Shown: positions 17,478-27,276, numbered from the stretch's first letter. The stretch: DNA of 64,000 nt from Tissierellaceae bacterium (GCA_023229175.1 JALNZV010000005.1:61641-125640); one strand, 5' to 3'. Notes: generated by a model from the sequence alone, not told the origin. Numbers and translations are program-made.

Positions 17478-19684
17478 AAATAAGGGTCAAGGTAAAAAGT
17501 ATTATTCTATTTATACTAGCTGGATTACTTGTATATTTAGTAGTGATTCCTTTCACTACCCTAGAGCTAGCCAAATATTTGGATAGAAAAGGTTCAGATA
17601 AGGCTAGGATTTTTTATGAATCTTTTATTTCCAAGGCACTGATATGGAACAAATCTGAAGCCCTATATGAATATGGAAAGGGCCTTACTGGAGCCGATGG
17701 AAAGTTCCAATTAATGATGATGGGCTGGGGGGGAGGGGGTACTAGCAGCTTGGAAGATATGGGAAAGGGAATTGCTGCTCTAAAAGAGGTCCTAGAAAAG
17801 GAAGGAAAATCCAATAAGGATGAAAAATACACAGTTCTTGCCTATGAGGAAATAATGGATTCCTATATTAGACTACTATCCCCTGAAGATTTAATATACT
17901 GGATAGAATGGGGAAAGAAATCTGACAATAAGAAGGTAAACTACACCAGTGATTTGTATTTATCCTTTTATCACTTTGCAAACAGAGACTATGATTTGGC
18001 AGAAGAATTGCTAAATAAATATAGCGAAGATAGTGAATATATTGATTACAGGTATTATTATATGAAGGGTGAATTGGCCCTTTGGAAGGGAGATGTGGAA
18101 TTATCCAAAAAACTATTTGAAGCTGGAAAAGATGAAAGATATTTAAAGTGGAACCATAATTTTTCATTATTTGGATCCTATTCCTATGAATACAGAGACT
18201 ATTGGTTTGAAGACCACTATGACAAACTTAGGGGGAATTTAAAGCTTAGGGGAAAGGTAAGCTTCAATGGAAAACCAATGCCCTTTGTTGAGGTTTATTT
18301 ACAGGAAACAGGCAAGGGATTTAGGACTGGTGGGGGTTATCTCATAGGTATTACAGATATCAATGGGGAATATGAGACCTTGGGGTTTCAACCCGATAGA
18401 TATGAAATAGGCATCGGGCTCAATCAAGCCATTCTATATGACAAGGTATATCAAAACCCGAGTGAAAGATATATTGATTTGGGAAGGGATATGGAGTTTG
18501 ATTTTTCCTTTGTTTCACCATTTAAAGTAATCAATCCAGGACCAGAGCAGGTACTAAAAGGTAATAAGTTTACTGTGGAATGGGAAACCGTAAAAGATGC
18601 TGCCTATTATCAGGTTAATGTTACAGCCTTTAGCAATCCCTTAAATAAATCAGGAGGTAATATGTCATTTCCCATAGAGGACGAGAACTACAATATTAAG
18701 CTAAGGGCCAATAAGGTGGTATTTGATATGAAGGTACTAAGAGACCGTTCAGGTGGCTTGTCCTGGAGCGGAGAAGAAATGATAGTTAGCCCTACAGGTA
18801 TCCTTAGTAGCTTTATCCCAGGCAATGAATATCCTATTGTAGTAAACGCCTATGATAATAATGGAAAACTCCTTAGTAGTAGTGCCCCTTTAAGAACCCA
18901 TTATGAAGATTTTCCAAGTATTAAAATTCAGGGTGAATTAACTGAGGGAGAAAAGCTTATATATAATATGAAATACGAGGAAGCCATCGAATACTACTCA
19001 AATATACTGGAAAATGAACCGAATAATGAAGAGGCATTGTTTTACTTGGCAAAAATATATATGGTGGGTTACAGAAAAGGAAAAGAGAATTATGACAAAT
19101 CAATGGAATATGCCGCAAGATATGATAATTTAAGAGCTAACAACTCTTTAAAATATAAATTAATCGAATTTATGGACCATAAATCTAGGAGAAAATATAG
19201 GGATATAATCAAAGAGGTCTTTAATAGCATACCAAAACAAAATATAGATGATAACTTTTATTATAATCAGGGCAGATATTATCTAAGCCTGGGAGAATAT
19301 ACTTTGGCAAGGGAAAGTTTTGAAAATATCAAATCCTACAATCATATATATATAATGTATATAGATCTCTATCATGGAGAGATTGATAAGGTGCTAGAAT
19401 TAATTAGTTCAGGGGACTTGGACTTATATAATATGAACAAAAAGGAGATGGAAAAAGCCCTAAAGGGAATCGGAGATAATATAGAAACAAAGGACTATGA
19501 GGTCATTAAGGGTGTAATACAAAAAGTCCTTAGCGAAGATATCAATCGCCATGATGGGGAAGGAAATAATATTGGCAAAAAGGCAAGATTAGAGATTAAG
19601 GATTCATATATTAAAATCCTACTGGAGCAAATAATTCAAGATAACCATTGGGATATAGGTGTAGAGGGAGAAAAAACAATTTAA
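17474..19684 (+). CDS. Membrane-anchored TPR protein with a carboxypeptidase-regulatory-like domain
   Basis: This 736-residue protein begins with one membrane segment (about 8-30); the remainder should lie outside the cell. Residues 120-240 look like TPR helices. A carboxypeptidase-regulatory-like beta-sandwich follows at about 255-350 (GKVSFNGKPMPFVEVYLQ ... GITDINGEYETLGF). A second beta domain is at about 360-480. TPR helices resume at about 485-690 (GEKLIYNMKYEEAIEYYSNI, NNEEALFYLAKIYM). It is translationally coupled to the candidate anti-sigma gene. A sensor or envelope-scaffold role for the sigma unit is plausible; no enzyme motif is seen. Confidence 0.72.
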   Translation: MKIRVKVKSIILFILAGLLVYLVVIPFTTLELAKYLDRKGSDKARIFYESFISKALIWNKSEALYEYGKGLTGADGKFQLMMMGWGGGGTSSLEDMGKGIAALKEVLEKEGKSNKDEKYTVLAYEEIMDSYIRLLSPEDLIYWIEWGKKSDNKKVNYTSDLYLSFYHFANRDYDLAEELLNKYSEDSEYIDYRYYYMKGELALWKGDVELSKKLFEAGKDERYLKWNHNFSLFGSYSYEYRDYWFEDHYDKLRGNLKLRGKVSFNGKPMPFVEVYLQETGKGFRTGGGYLIGITDINGEYETLGFQPDRYEIGIGLNQAILYDKVYQNPSERYIDLGRDMEFDFSFVSPFKVINPGPEQVLKGNKFTVEWETVKDAAYYQVNVTAFSNPLNKSGGNMSFPIEDENYNIKLRANKVVFDMKVLRDRSGGLSWSGEEMIVSPTGILSSFIPGNEYPIVVNAYDNNGKLLSSSAPLRTHYEDFPSIKIQGELTEGEKLIYNMKYEEAIEYYSNILENEPNNEEALFYLAKIYMVGYRKGKENYDKSMEYAARYDNLRANNSLKYKLIEFMDHKSRRKYRDIIKEVFNSIPKQNIDDNFYYNQGRYYLSLGEYTLARESFENIKSYNHIYIMYIDLYHGEIDKVLELISSGDLDLYNMNKKEMEKALKGIGDNIETKDYEVIKGVIQKVLSEDINRHDGEGNNIGKKARLEIKDSYIKILLEQIIQDNHWDIGVEGEKTI

Positions 19685-19733
19685 TTTAGTACAATAATAT
19701 GGTATAATGATAAAAATGATTTGGAGGGGTTTT

Positions 19734-20975
19734 ATGTCTTATATATTAGATAAATGTATTTCGTTAAAGGATGCTGAGCTCCAATTGTCCCAGGCTTCCA
19801 CAAGGGAAAAGAATTTAGCATTGGAAAAAGTCGCTGAGGCAATAGAAAACAGCAGAAAAGGGGTACTAGATGCAAATAATTTAGATATCGACAATGCTCG
19901 GAAAATCAATATGAGTGAAGCATTGGTAGACAGGCTAAAACTAGATGACGATAGAATAGATGGAATAATTGAGGGAATTAATACAGTAATTAAATTACCC
20001 GATCCTGTGTGGAAATCTGATAAGGTCTGGACCATAGAAAACGGGCTTACCATATCCAAGATGACAGTGCCAATGGGAGTCATGGGAATAATATATGAAT
20101 CAAGACCAAATGTTACAGTTGATGCCTTTGCCTTGGCCTTAAAATCGGGAAATTGTATACTATTAAGGGGTAGTTCCTCCGCCATAAACTCAAATATGGC
20201 ATTGGTAAAGGCTATTAAAGATGGACTTAAGAATTCCAATATTTCCCCAAATGTTATCGACTTTATAGAGGATACAGATAGGAAATATGTGTCGGATATG
20301 CTAAGGGCCAAAGATTATATCGATTTAATCATCCCAAGAGGTGGTAAAAATTTAATCGATTTTGTAGTAGAAAACTCCCTAGTGCCCACATTACAAACAG
20401 GGACTGGGAATTGCCATGTATTCGTAGATGAAACTGGCAATATAGAAGATGCAATTCCCATAGTTATCAATGCCAAGACACAAAGAGTGGGAGTTTGTAA
20501 TGCCTGTGAAACACTTCTAGTCCACGAAAGCATTGGGAAAGACCTATTGCCAAAGCTGTATGAGGAGTTAAAGGATACTGTGGAAATTAGGGGATGTGAG
20601 AAGACGGCGGAGATTATTCCTGCAAATGAAGCTACAGAATTGGATTGGGCAGAAGAATACCTAGATTATATTTTAGCAGTTAAGATAGTAAAGGATGTAG
20701 ATGAGGCCATTAGACATATAAATAAATATGGAACGAAGCATTCAGAGTCCATAATAACTGAAAACTACACTAACGCAAATAAATTTACCAGAGCTATTGA
20801 TGCATCAACGGTATATGTCAATGCATCTACTAGATTTACAGATGGCGGTGAATTTGGCTTTGGTGCTGAAATGGGTATAAGCACTCAAAAAACCCATGCA
20901 AGGGGACCAGTTGGCTTGGAACAGCTTGTGACAAGCAAATATATAGTATTAGGAGAAGGACAAATAAGAAAGTAG
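19734..20975 (+). CDS. proA: Gamma-glutamyl phosphate reductase
   Basis: ProA (413 residues) reduces gamma-glutamyl phosphate to glutamate-5-semialdehyde with NADPH in proline synthesis. It has the aldehyde-dehydrogenase-like fold with the conserved GVMGIIYESRPNVTVDAFALALKSGN core (about 105-130). The catalytic Cys is in QRVGVCNACETLLVH, and the closing EFGFGAEMGISTQKTHARGP is typical. ATG 19734 follows GGAGGGG; the frame is open further upstream but without a usable site. A TATAAT at 19703-19708 may be the promoter -10. Order proA-proB is the reverse of the common proBA. Confidence 0.95.
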   Translation: MSYILDKCISLKDAELQLSQASTREKNLALEKVAEAIENSRKGVLDANNLDIDNARKINMSEALVDRLKLDDDRIDGIIEGINTVIKLPDPVWKSDKVWTIENGLTISKMTVPMGVMGIIYESRPNVTVDAFALALKSGNCILLRGSSSAINSNMALVKAIKDGLKNSNISPNVIDFIEDTDRKYVSDMLRAKDYIDLIIPRGGKNLIDFVVENSLVPTLQTGTGNCHVFVDETGNIEDAIPIVINAKTQRVGVCNACETLLVHESIGKDLLPKLYEELKDTVEIRGCEKTAEIIPANEATELDWAEEYLDYILAVKIVKDVDEAIRHINKYGTKHSESIITENYTNANKFTRAIDASTVYVNASTRFTDGGEFGFGAEMGISTQKTHARGPVGLEQLVTSKYIVLGEGQIRK

Positions 20976-20984
20976 GAGATTGCA

Positions 20985-21776
20985 ATGGAACAGAATATAT
21001 TACAGAATAGCAAGAAAATAGTTATTAAAATTGGCAGCAGTACATTAACCAGTGAAGATGGCACCATAGATAGAACTTTTTTAGAAAATCTGGCAGTACA
21101 AGTGAAAGCTTTAATGGAAATGGGAAAAAGAGTAGTTATTGTATCCTCAGGGGCTAGGATTGCAGGAGTAGGCACATTGGGGAAGTGGTCGAGAAAAGAA
21201 GATATTCACTACAAACAGGCTCTATGTGCCATTGGACAAGTGGAATTAATGGATTCTTATAGGAAGGTTTTTCACAGTCACGGAATTCACGTAGGCCAGC
21301 TATTGCTCACGAGGGGAGATTTTGAAGATAACGCACGAACAATGAATATAAGAAATACATTGTTTACCTTGCTAGATGAAAGTGTGCTACCAGTTATAAA
21401 CGAAAACGACACCGTAAGCGTAGAGGAAATCAAAATTGGCGATAACGATATGCTAGCTGCTCACACTACAGTACTTTGGGGTGCTGACCTTCTCGTGATT
21501 TTATCTGACATTGAAGGTATCTACAATAAAAACCCTAACGAGAACAGGGACGCAAAGTTAATCCATGTAATAGACGATATAGAGGAGATGGAAAAATCGA
21601 TTTCCATTGGATCGAAGTCCTCCTTTGGCACAGGGGGCATAGCTACGAAGATATTAGCTGCAAAGGAAGTAACCCAATATGGAGCCAGCCTCATTGTTGC
21701 CAAGGGTAAAAAGGAAAATATAATATTGGAGCTATTAAAAGGGGCAGAAAAAGGAACCGTATTTATATCACATTAA
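20985..21776 (+). CDS. proB: Glutamate 5-kinase, short form without PUA domain
   Basis: ProB (263 residues) phosphorylates glutamate in the first step of proline synthesis. The amino-acid-kinase fold shows VIKIGSSTLT at the N-terminus, VIVSSGARIAG, NENDTVSVEEIKIGDND and the FGTGGIATKILAAK loop. The C-terminal PUA domain of E. coli-type ProB (about 367 residues) is absent, as in several Firmicutes. In VIVSSGARIAG the usual position is often A(I/V)A-G-variant; nothing suggests loss of activity. It starts 9 bases after proA and closes the operon. Confidence 0.94.
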   Translation: MEQNILQNSKKIVIKIGSSTLTSEDGTIDRTFLENLAVQVKALMEMGKRVVIVSSGARIAGVGTLGKWSRKEDIHYKQALCAIGQVELMDSYRKVFHSHGIHVGQLLLTRGDFEDNARTMNIRNTLFTLLDESVLPVINENDTVSVEEIKIGDNDMLAAHTTVLWGADLLVILSDIEGIYNKNPNENRDAKLIHVIDDIEEMEKSISIGSKSSFGTGGIATKILAAKEVTQYGASLIVAKGKKENIILELLKGAEKGTVFISH

Positions 21777-21804
21777 GTCAGAATTTATCTGGCTTATTTT
21801 TTTG
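21774..21804 (+). terminator. Terminator of proAB
   Basis: TAAGTCAGA / TCTGGCTTA stem (one G-U pair) with an ATTTA-type loop and a run of seven T. The stop codon of proB begins the stem. Confidence 0.85.
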
Positions 21805-21893
21805 GCAAAGATTTAACAGAAAGTGGGTATATATATTGATAAATAGATGAAATAATTATACAATAAATAATATAGAAAAGGATGGTGAAAAAT

Positions 21894-22616
21894 TTGTTAA
21901 AGCTTAAAAACATATCCAAATCCTATGGGAAAGGAACGATTAAAGCAGTTGACGACGTAAGCTTAGATATTAGGCCTGGAGAAATATTCGGATTTTTGGG
22001 ACCTAATGGAGCAGGTAAAACTACTACAATAAAAATGGTAGTGGGTCTATTAAAGCCAGATACAGGTACTATTTCCGTCAATAATATCGACGTATGGGAA
22101 GAACCATTAAAGGCAAAATCAATCATAAGCTATGTTCCAGATAATCCAGAGGTATACGACAGGTTAAAGGGAATAGAATATTTAAATTTTATAGGGGATA
22201 TGTATGGAATCCCTAAAGAACAGCGGCAGCGAAAACTGGAACACTATCTAGAATTGTTTAATATAAAAGACGCAGTAGGAGACCTAATAGCCAGTTACTC
22301 CCATGGTATGAAACAAAAATTAGTGCTTACATCTGCACTATTAAACGATCCAAAGCTTTTTATATTAGATGAACCTATGGTGGGATTAGATCCAAAATCC
22401 TCTTTTAATTTAAAAGAAATAATGAGAAATATGTGCAATGAGGGGAAAACTGTATTTTTCTCAACCCATGTATTGGAGGTTGCAGAAAAATTGTGTGATA
22501 GAATAGCTATAATTAACAATGGGAAGATAATAGCATTGGGGACTATGGAAGAGCTTAGAAGCCACGCTGTAGAGAGGAAGTCCTTAGAAAATATATTTCT
22601 GGAGTTGACAGAGTAA
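21894..22616 (+). CDS. ABC transporter ATP-binding protein (ABC-2 exporter type)
   Basis: This 240-residue ATPase has Walker A GPNGAGKTT, signature YSHGMKQKL, Walker B LFILDEPMVGLD and the H-loop STHVLE. The signature SHGMKQK is that of exporters paired with ABC-2 type permeases, not of importers. I favour TTG 21894 (MLKLKNISKSYG) because GGTGA at 21884-21888 lies 5 bases upstream; ATG 21882 sits inside the ribosome site. It overlaps the permease gene by one base (TAATG). The substrate is unknown. Confidence 0.88.
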   Translation: MLKLKNISKSYGKGTIKAVDDVSLDIRPGEIFGFLGPNGAGKTTTIKMVVGLLKPDTGTISVNNIDVWEEPLKAKSIISYVPDNPEVYDRLKGIEYLNFIGDMYGIPKEQRQRKLEHYLELFNIKDAVGDLIASYSHGMKQKLVLTSALLNDPKLFILDEPMVGLDPKSSFNLKEIMRNMCNEGKTVFFSTHVLEVAEKLCDRIAIINNGKIIALGTMEELRSHAVERKSLENIFLELTE

Positions 22617-24286
22617 TGGATAAGATAATTTCTTTAATAAAGACAGATTTCAATACTACATATGGTCTATCGTCCATTGCATACAGTTTTAAAAGTAAGA
22701 AAAATAGGTGGCAAATCATTGTCTTTGGACTTGCCATGTTGTCTTTGATTCCAACATATTTTATGATTGTTAAGGGACTTGGGTCCATGTATGATGTCTA
22801 TAGTCAGATTGGGCAAAGATCCATGTTTCTTTTATCCGGATTTTTAGCTTCACAGATTTTGATATTTGTATTTGGATTATTATATGTAATGAGCAAGTAC
22901 TATTTTTCCAACGACATGGGGCATTTAGTACCTCTCCCCATTAAGCCGTCCTATATTATAGGGTCAAAATTTGTAACTTTAATGATTAGTGAATATTTAA
23001 CATCTCTTCCAATTATTCTTCCATTTATTATAATATATGGGCTAAAAGGCAAAGAAGGGGTTTTATATTGGATTTATTCTATTCTATTAATAGGATTTCT
23101 TCCGGTAATACCTCTTGTGTTAGCATCTGTTTTAATCATGATATTTATGAAATATACAAATATTGGTGCCAGAAAGGACCTGATAAGGACCATAAGTGCT
23201 TTAATATTTATAGTTGGCATGATATATTTTCAGCTAAAGATGCAGACCATAGCACGAAAAGCCTTGCTGGAGGGGGAAGATTTCCTTATAAATCTTATAA
23301 GCGACTCAAACTTGTTAGTTAAAAAACTAGGGTTAATTTTCCCGCCATCCCAATGGGCTACATTATCTTTGGCAAACTATTTAAACTTCGGTGGATTCTC
23401 AAATCTATTATTTTTTGTATTGATAGGTGTAATTAGTTTTATAATTATGATAATCTTATCGGAATCCCTATTTTTTGACGGATTAATCGGGAATATTGAG
23501 GTATCTGCATCAAAAGGCAAAGGAAAGAAAATAGATAATAAAGATTTATCAAGGGAAACTAGGCCGTATTGGGCCCTTGCTAAGAAAGAGATTATTATGA
23601 TTTTTAAGACCCCAGTATATCTCCTAAATGCCGTAGGTGGCGTTATTATGATTCCCATTATATTAGTCATGTCCTCTGTAGCTAGCGGAGACCAATCCTT
23701 AAAAGCTGCACTGGAGATGATGGATCCAAATTCTGGACTCTTGCTTTTAGCTGGTGCAGGTTTTATCGTTGCTATTGGCATGATAAACAGCATAGGGACT
23801 ACCACTTTTTCTAGGGAAGGCAAGAGTCTATGGATTCAAAGGACCCTGCCTATTAAAGTATCGGATCAAATAATAGGTAGAGTACTATCATCTATGCTTA
23901 TTCAAACTTTAGGTACAGTAGCTTTTTTAGCTAGCATTGCCTTTGTTGTAAGGCTCAATGTGTTTGACATGGTGCTTATGGCATTTCTAGGTCTATTGGG
24001 AAGTATCCCCATGACTCAGCTAGGTATGGTTATAGATATTCTAAGGCCAATGCTGGAGTGGGATAATCCCCAAAAGGCGATGAAACAAAATCTGAATGTT
24101 TTAATTGGCATGGGAGTAGGCACCCTTTTTCTTGGGGCAATTGGTTTTTTGACAATAAAGGCAATAAACAAAATCGATTTATACCTGATTTATATTCTCT
24201 TAATAGGGGTATTTGTATTGTCTACCATCATACTATTTAACATATTGGAAAAATTAATTAAGAAACAATTTGAGATTCTAGAATAA
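22616..24286 (+). CDS. ABC-2 type exporter permease
   Basis: This 556-residue protein has about twelve hydrophobic segments in two blocks (residues 35-310 and 335-550), joined by a charged cytoplasmic stretch with SASKGKGKKIDNKDLSRETR and the block start YWALAKKEIIMIFKTPVYL. The layout is that of large Firmicutes ABC-2 permeases that pair with a single ATPase. It is translationally coupled to the ATPase gene and ends at a strong terminator. No accessory or peptide precursor gene is nearby, so substrate cannot be guessed. Confidence 0.85.
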   Translation: MDKIISLIKTDFNTTYGLSSIAYSFKSKKNRWQIIVFGLAMLSLIPTYFMIVKGLGSMYDVYSQIGQRSMFLLSGFLASQILIFVFGLLYVMSKYYFSNDMGHLVPLPIKPSYIIGSKFVTLMISEYLTSLPIILPFIIIYGLKGKEGVLYWIYSILLIGFLPVIPLVLASVLIMIFMKYTNIGARKDLIRTISALIFIVGMIYFQLKMQTIARKALLEGEDFLINLISDSNLLVKKLGLIFPPSQWATLSLANYLNFGGFSNLLFFVLIGVISFIIMIILSESLFFDGLIGNIEVSASKGKGKKIDNKDLSRETRPYWALAKKEIIMIFKTPVYLLNAVGGVIMIPIILVMSSVASGDQSLKAALEMMDPNSGLLLLAGAGFIVAIGMINSIGTTTFSREGKSLWIQRTLPIKVSDQIIGRVLSSMLIQTLGTVAFLASIAFVVRLNVFDMVLMAFLGLLGSIPMTQLGMVIDILRPMLEWDNPQKAMKQNLNVLIGMGVGTLFLGAIGFLTIKAINKIDLYLIYILLIGVFVLSTIILFNILEKLIKKQFEILE

Positions 24287-24325
24287 AAAATCAGTCTGGT
24301 AGACAATATACCAGACTGATTTTTT
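24285..24325. terminator. Strong bidirectional terminator
   Basis: AAAAAATCAGTCTGGTA / TACCAGACTGATTTTTT forms a 17-base-pair stem around a short loop, with A and T tracts on either side. It separates the exporter pair from the opposing thioesterase gene. Confidence 0.9.
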
Positions 24326-24385
24326 ATTCTCATAAGATATTGAATGATTGCCAAAATGCTTGCGTAGTTATAAATAAATATTATA

Positions 24386-24817
24386 TTACTTTTTATTGGG
24401 CTCCAACTCGTTTGCTCTATTTCTTATATCGATGTCTTCTTCACCTCTTGGCTCTTCTAGGACAATTCCATGGGGCATAGGCTTACCATTGTCATCTACA
24501 AATACAAAAGTTGCAAAACCGTCGGACAATATACTGCCATTGTTGTTTTTCGTTACCTTTCCGTATACTGTAAAACTGGTTCTACCAACTTTTGCGATAC
24601 TAGCTTCCAAATTTATTATATCGCCTTTGTAAGCGGGCATATTAAAAGACAAACCGTGAATGTTGACGCAGACAATATTTTCTGGTTTCTCTGTAACCTT
24701 TGCCCCTACTATGAAGGCAGACTCTACAAACCATTCTGCCACTCTCCCAGCGAATAAAGTTCCGTGATGGTTCAACTCTTCCAACTTTACTAATCTAGAT
24801 GTATTTACTTTTTCCAT
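24386..24817 (-). CDS. Acyl-CoA thioesterase, hotdog fold
   Basis: This 143-residue protein resembles the YciA/BACH-type acyl-CoA thioesterases, which hydrolyse acyl-CoA to free acid and CoA. The motif NHHGTLFAGRVAEW corresponds to the family N-terminal active-site region, and DIINLEASIAKVGRTSFTVYGKV to the hotdog core. It starts at 4817 with a leading zero not applicable; in window terms ATG is at 24817, preceded on its strand by AAGGAGGC. The frame is open upstream, but without a better site. It stands alone; the substrate chain length is unknown. Confidence 0.85.
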   Translation of the reverse strand: MEKVNTSRLVKLEELNHHGTLFAGRVAEWFVESAFIVGAKVTEKPENIVCVNIHGLSFNMPAYKGDIINLEASIAKVGRTSFTVYGKVTKNNNGSILSDGFATFVFVDDNGKPMPHGIVLEEPRGEEDIDIRNRANELEPNKK

Positions 24818-24977
24818 ATAAGCCTCCTTGTGAATTTCGTTTAAGCAACAAAACATATTATAGCAAAATATAAATTTAAGTCAAATTCTTTACCGTAGAA
24901 CTATTTATTATTTGGTATATAGGTGATATAGTATTATTTAGTACCAAAAGAAAATTACATAAGAATAGAGGGGTAAT

Positions 24978-25406
24978 ATGAATGACATAGATATAGCAAA
25001 AAAGATATTAGTAGAAGAAAACCTTGGTATAGTAGTAGTTAAAGAAGGCAAGGAGATTTTTAGGAGTACAGATAGGGGAATAGGTCCAATGTATACATTG
25101 GCTACAGAAATGAGAGAAGAATCCTACAAATCTTCCATAGCCGATAAGATAATCGGAAGAGGTGCAGCCTTGTTGTGTGGTTACTTGGGTATTGAAGAAT
25201 TATATGGTAAACTAATATCTGAGAGTGGCATATCAGCCCTAGAACATTACAACATACCCTATTTTATGGACAATAGCTGTCCTTATATAATGAACAGGGA
25301 AAAAACCGACCATTGTCCCATAGAAAAGCTGTCACAGGACGTGGAAGAACCAGAAATCCTTATTGAGAAAATAGGGAAATTTTTGTCATCTATTAATTCA
25401 AAATAG
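24978..25406 (+). CDS. DUF1893 protein, deaminase-like fold
   Basis: This 142-residue protein belongs to DUF1893, whose Thermotoga member TM1506 has a cytidine-deaminase-like fold with unknown substrate. The family features I see are the N-terminal NLGIVVVKEGKEIFRSTDRGI, the central DKIIGRGAALLCGYLGI and the C-terminal CPYIMNREKTDHCPIE. The last has two Cys nine residues apart that could bind metal. The gene is followed closely by an ECF S-component and an MtaD-type deaminase, so a base or nucleoside-type salvage role is possible. The function is not established. Confidence 0.82.
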   Translation: MNDIDIAKKILVEENLGIVVVKEGKEIFRSTDRGIGPMYTLATEMREESYKSSIADKIIGRGAALLCGYLGIEELYGKLISESGISALEHYNIPYFMDNSCPYIMNREKTDHCPIEKLSQDVEEPEILIEKIGKFLSSINSK

Positions 25407-25438
25407 CAGTTTAACTTATTGATATGAGGAGGAATTAT

Positions 25439-25966
25439 ATGAACGAAAGAAACCATGTCAGAAATTTAGTAGTTGCAGGATTAATGCTTGCAATAGGAAT
25501 TATTGTGCCATATATATTTCACAGCACAGGTATACCGGGAACCATATTTTTGCCAATGCATATACCAGTTTTAATAGGGGGTTTTTTGCTTCCAGCGTAT
25601 TTAGCATTCTTATTAGGTATATTAACTCCATTAATTAACAGTGCATTGACTGGAATGCCCGTACTTTTCCCTATGGCAGTAATTATGACTTTTGAATTAG
25701 GGATTTATGGTTTATTGGCCTCGGTATTTTATCGAAGAATGAAATTTCCTTCAGTAATAGCATTGATTTTATCCATGATAGGTGGAAGACTTACAGCAGG
25801 CTTAATAGTATTTATTTTAGCCATATTTTTTGCAATTCCACTGGAACCAATTACATTTGTGGTCGGTGCTACAACGTCAGGTATACCAGGGATTGTGATA
25901 CAACTAATACTTATACCCATATTGATACATGGCATAGTCAGATACACTACCTTAAATCTAGATTAA
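25439..25966 (+). CDS. ECF transporter S-component
   Basis: This 175-residue membrane protein has about five or six hydrophobic segments and the layout of a substrate-binding (S) subunit of an energy-coupling-factor transporter, which shares an EcfAAT module encoded elsewhere. It lies 32 bases after the DUF1893 gene and 15 bases before the deaminase. ATG 25439 is preceded by GAGGAGG; ATG 25424 precedes that site. I cannot assign a vitamin from the sequence; the deaminase neighbour suggests a nucleobase- or nucleoside-like compound. Confidence 0.8.
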   Translation: MNERNHVRNLVVAGLMLAIGIIVPYIFHSTGIPGTIFLPMHIPVLIGGFLLPAYLAFLLGILTPLINSALTGMPVLFPMAVIMTFELGIYGLLASVFYRRMKFPSVIALILSMIGGRLTAGLIVFILAIFFAIPLEPITFVVGATTSGIPGIVIQLILIPILIHGIVRYTTLNLD

Positions 25967-25981
25967 AACAGGAGGGATATT

Positions 25982-27271
25982 ATGGGATTATTGATTAAGA
26001 ATGTAAGGGTTGTTCCCATGGACTATAGAAATGAAGTAATGGAAAATACAAATATCTATATCCAGGGAAATGAAATTGTACACATAGGGGATATAAGAGA
26101 AGAACTGGAGGTTCAAAGGGTCATTGACGGAAAAAATAAGGTTGCCATGCCAGGTCTAGTCAATAGTCATACACACATTGGGATGTCATTGCTTAGAAAT
26201 TTTGCAGATGACTTGCCTTTACACAAATGGCTGACTGAAAAGATATGGCCTACAGAGGCAAATTTACAGTCGGATGATGTATATTGGGGATCATTACTCA
26301 GCTTGGTTGAAATGATACAAAGTGGAACTACGGCATTTTGCGATATGTATTTTTTTATGGACCAAGTCGGTAAAGGTCTGGAAGAGTCGGGAATTAGAGG
26401 GGTCCTAACAAGGGGATTAATTGAAGAGCCAGGGAAAAGCCAAGATAAACTAAGGGAAACAAGGGAACTATATAACAATTGGCATGGTAAGGCAAATGGA
26501 AGGATTAAGGTAATGGTTGCACCTCATGCTCCGTATACTTGTAGCCCGGATTTTCTTTTGGAAACATATAATTTAGCCAAAGAGTTAAATACAGGCATAC
26601 ACATACATCTTTCTGAAACGAAAAAGGAAGTGGAAGATAGTTTTAAACTATATGGGAAATCTCCCATCAGACATGTATACGATTTAGGTCTATTGGATTT
26701 ACATACAATAGGAGCACATTGTGTACATGTAGACGAAGAAGATATGGATATAATGAAGGAAAAGTCCTTATATCCAGTAAATAACCCGGGAAGCAATCTA
26801 AAACTTGCCTCGGGGTTTGCACCTGTAGACCAGATGTTGAAAAAAGGTATTCCAGTTGCATTAGGTACTGATGGTTCATCATCAAATAATAATCTAAACA
26901 TGTTTGAAGAAATAAACCTTGCGGCATTGGTAAATAAAGCAGTAAATCTAGACGCTGTTTCCGTCCCTGCCATATCTGCCTTAGAAATGGCAACTGTAAA
27001 TGGAGCTAAGGCCTTGGATTGGTACGAGGACATAGGTTCTATAGAAGTAGGGAAAAAGGCGGATTTAATCTTAATTGACCTAGATAAGCCCCATTTTTAT
27101 CCTCATCACAATGTAATCTCATCTTTGGCATATACTGTCCAGGCTTCAGATGTGGATACTGTCATAGTAGATGGAAATATAATAATGGAAAAGAGAGAAA
27201 TAAAGACTTTAGATGTGGAGAAAATCAAATATATGGCAGAGAGACATGCCAAGAATTTAATCAACAGGTAA
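25982..27271 (+). CDS. Amidohydrolase, MtaD-type (S-adenosylhomocysteine/5'-methylthioadenosine deaminase family)
   Basis: This 429-residue metal-dependent deaminase belongs to the amidohydrolase family that includes MtaD/SAH deaminase and related purine-type deaminases. The zinc ligands are visible in order: MPGLVNSHTHIGM near residue 62, APHAPYTC near 180, HIHLSETKKE near 205, and ALGTDGSSSNN near 300. The length matches the family. It closes a unit with DUF1893 and an ECF S-component. The exact substrate among MTA, SAH, adenosine and similar compounds cannot be read from sequence. Confidence 0.85.
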   Translation: MGLLIKNVRVVPMDYRNEVMENTNIYIQGNEIVHIGDIREELEVQRVIDGKNKVAMPGLVNSHTHIGMSLLRNFADDLPLHKWLTEKIWPTEANLQSDDVYWGSLLSLVEMIQSGTTAFCDMYFFMDQVGKGLEESGIRGVLTRGLIEEPGKSQDKLRETRELYNNWHGKANGRIKVMVAPHAPYTCSPDFLLETYNLAKELNTGIHIHLSETKKEVEDSFKLYGKSPIRHVYDLGLLDLHTIGAHCVHVDEEDMDIMKEKSLYPVNNPGSNLKLASGFAPVDQMLKKGIPVALGTDGSSSNNNLNMFEEINLAALVNKAVNLDAVSVPAISALEMATVNGAKALDWYEDIGSIEVGKKADLILIDLDKPHFYPHHNVISSLAYTVQASDVDTVIVDGNIIMEKREIKTLDVEKIKYMAERHAKNLINR

Positions 27272-27276
27272 AAAAA

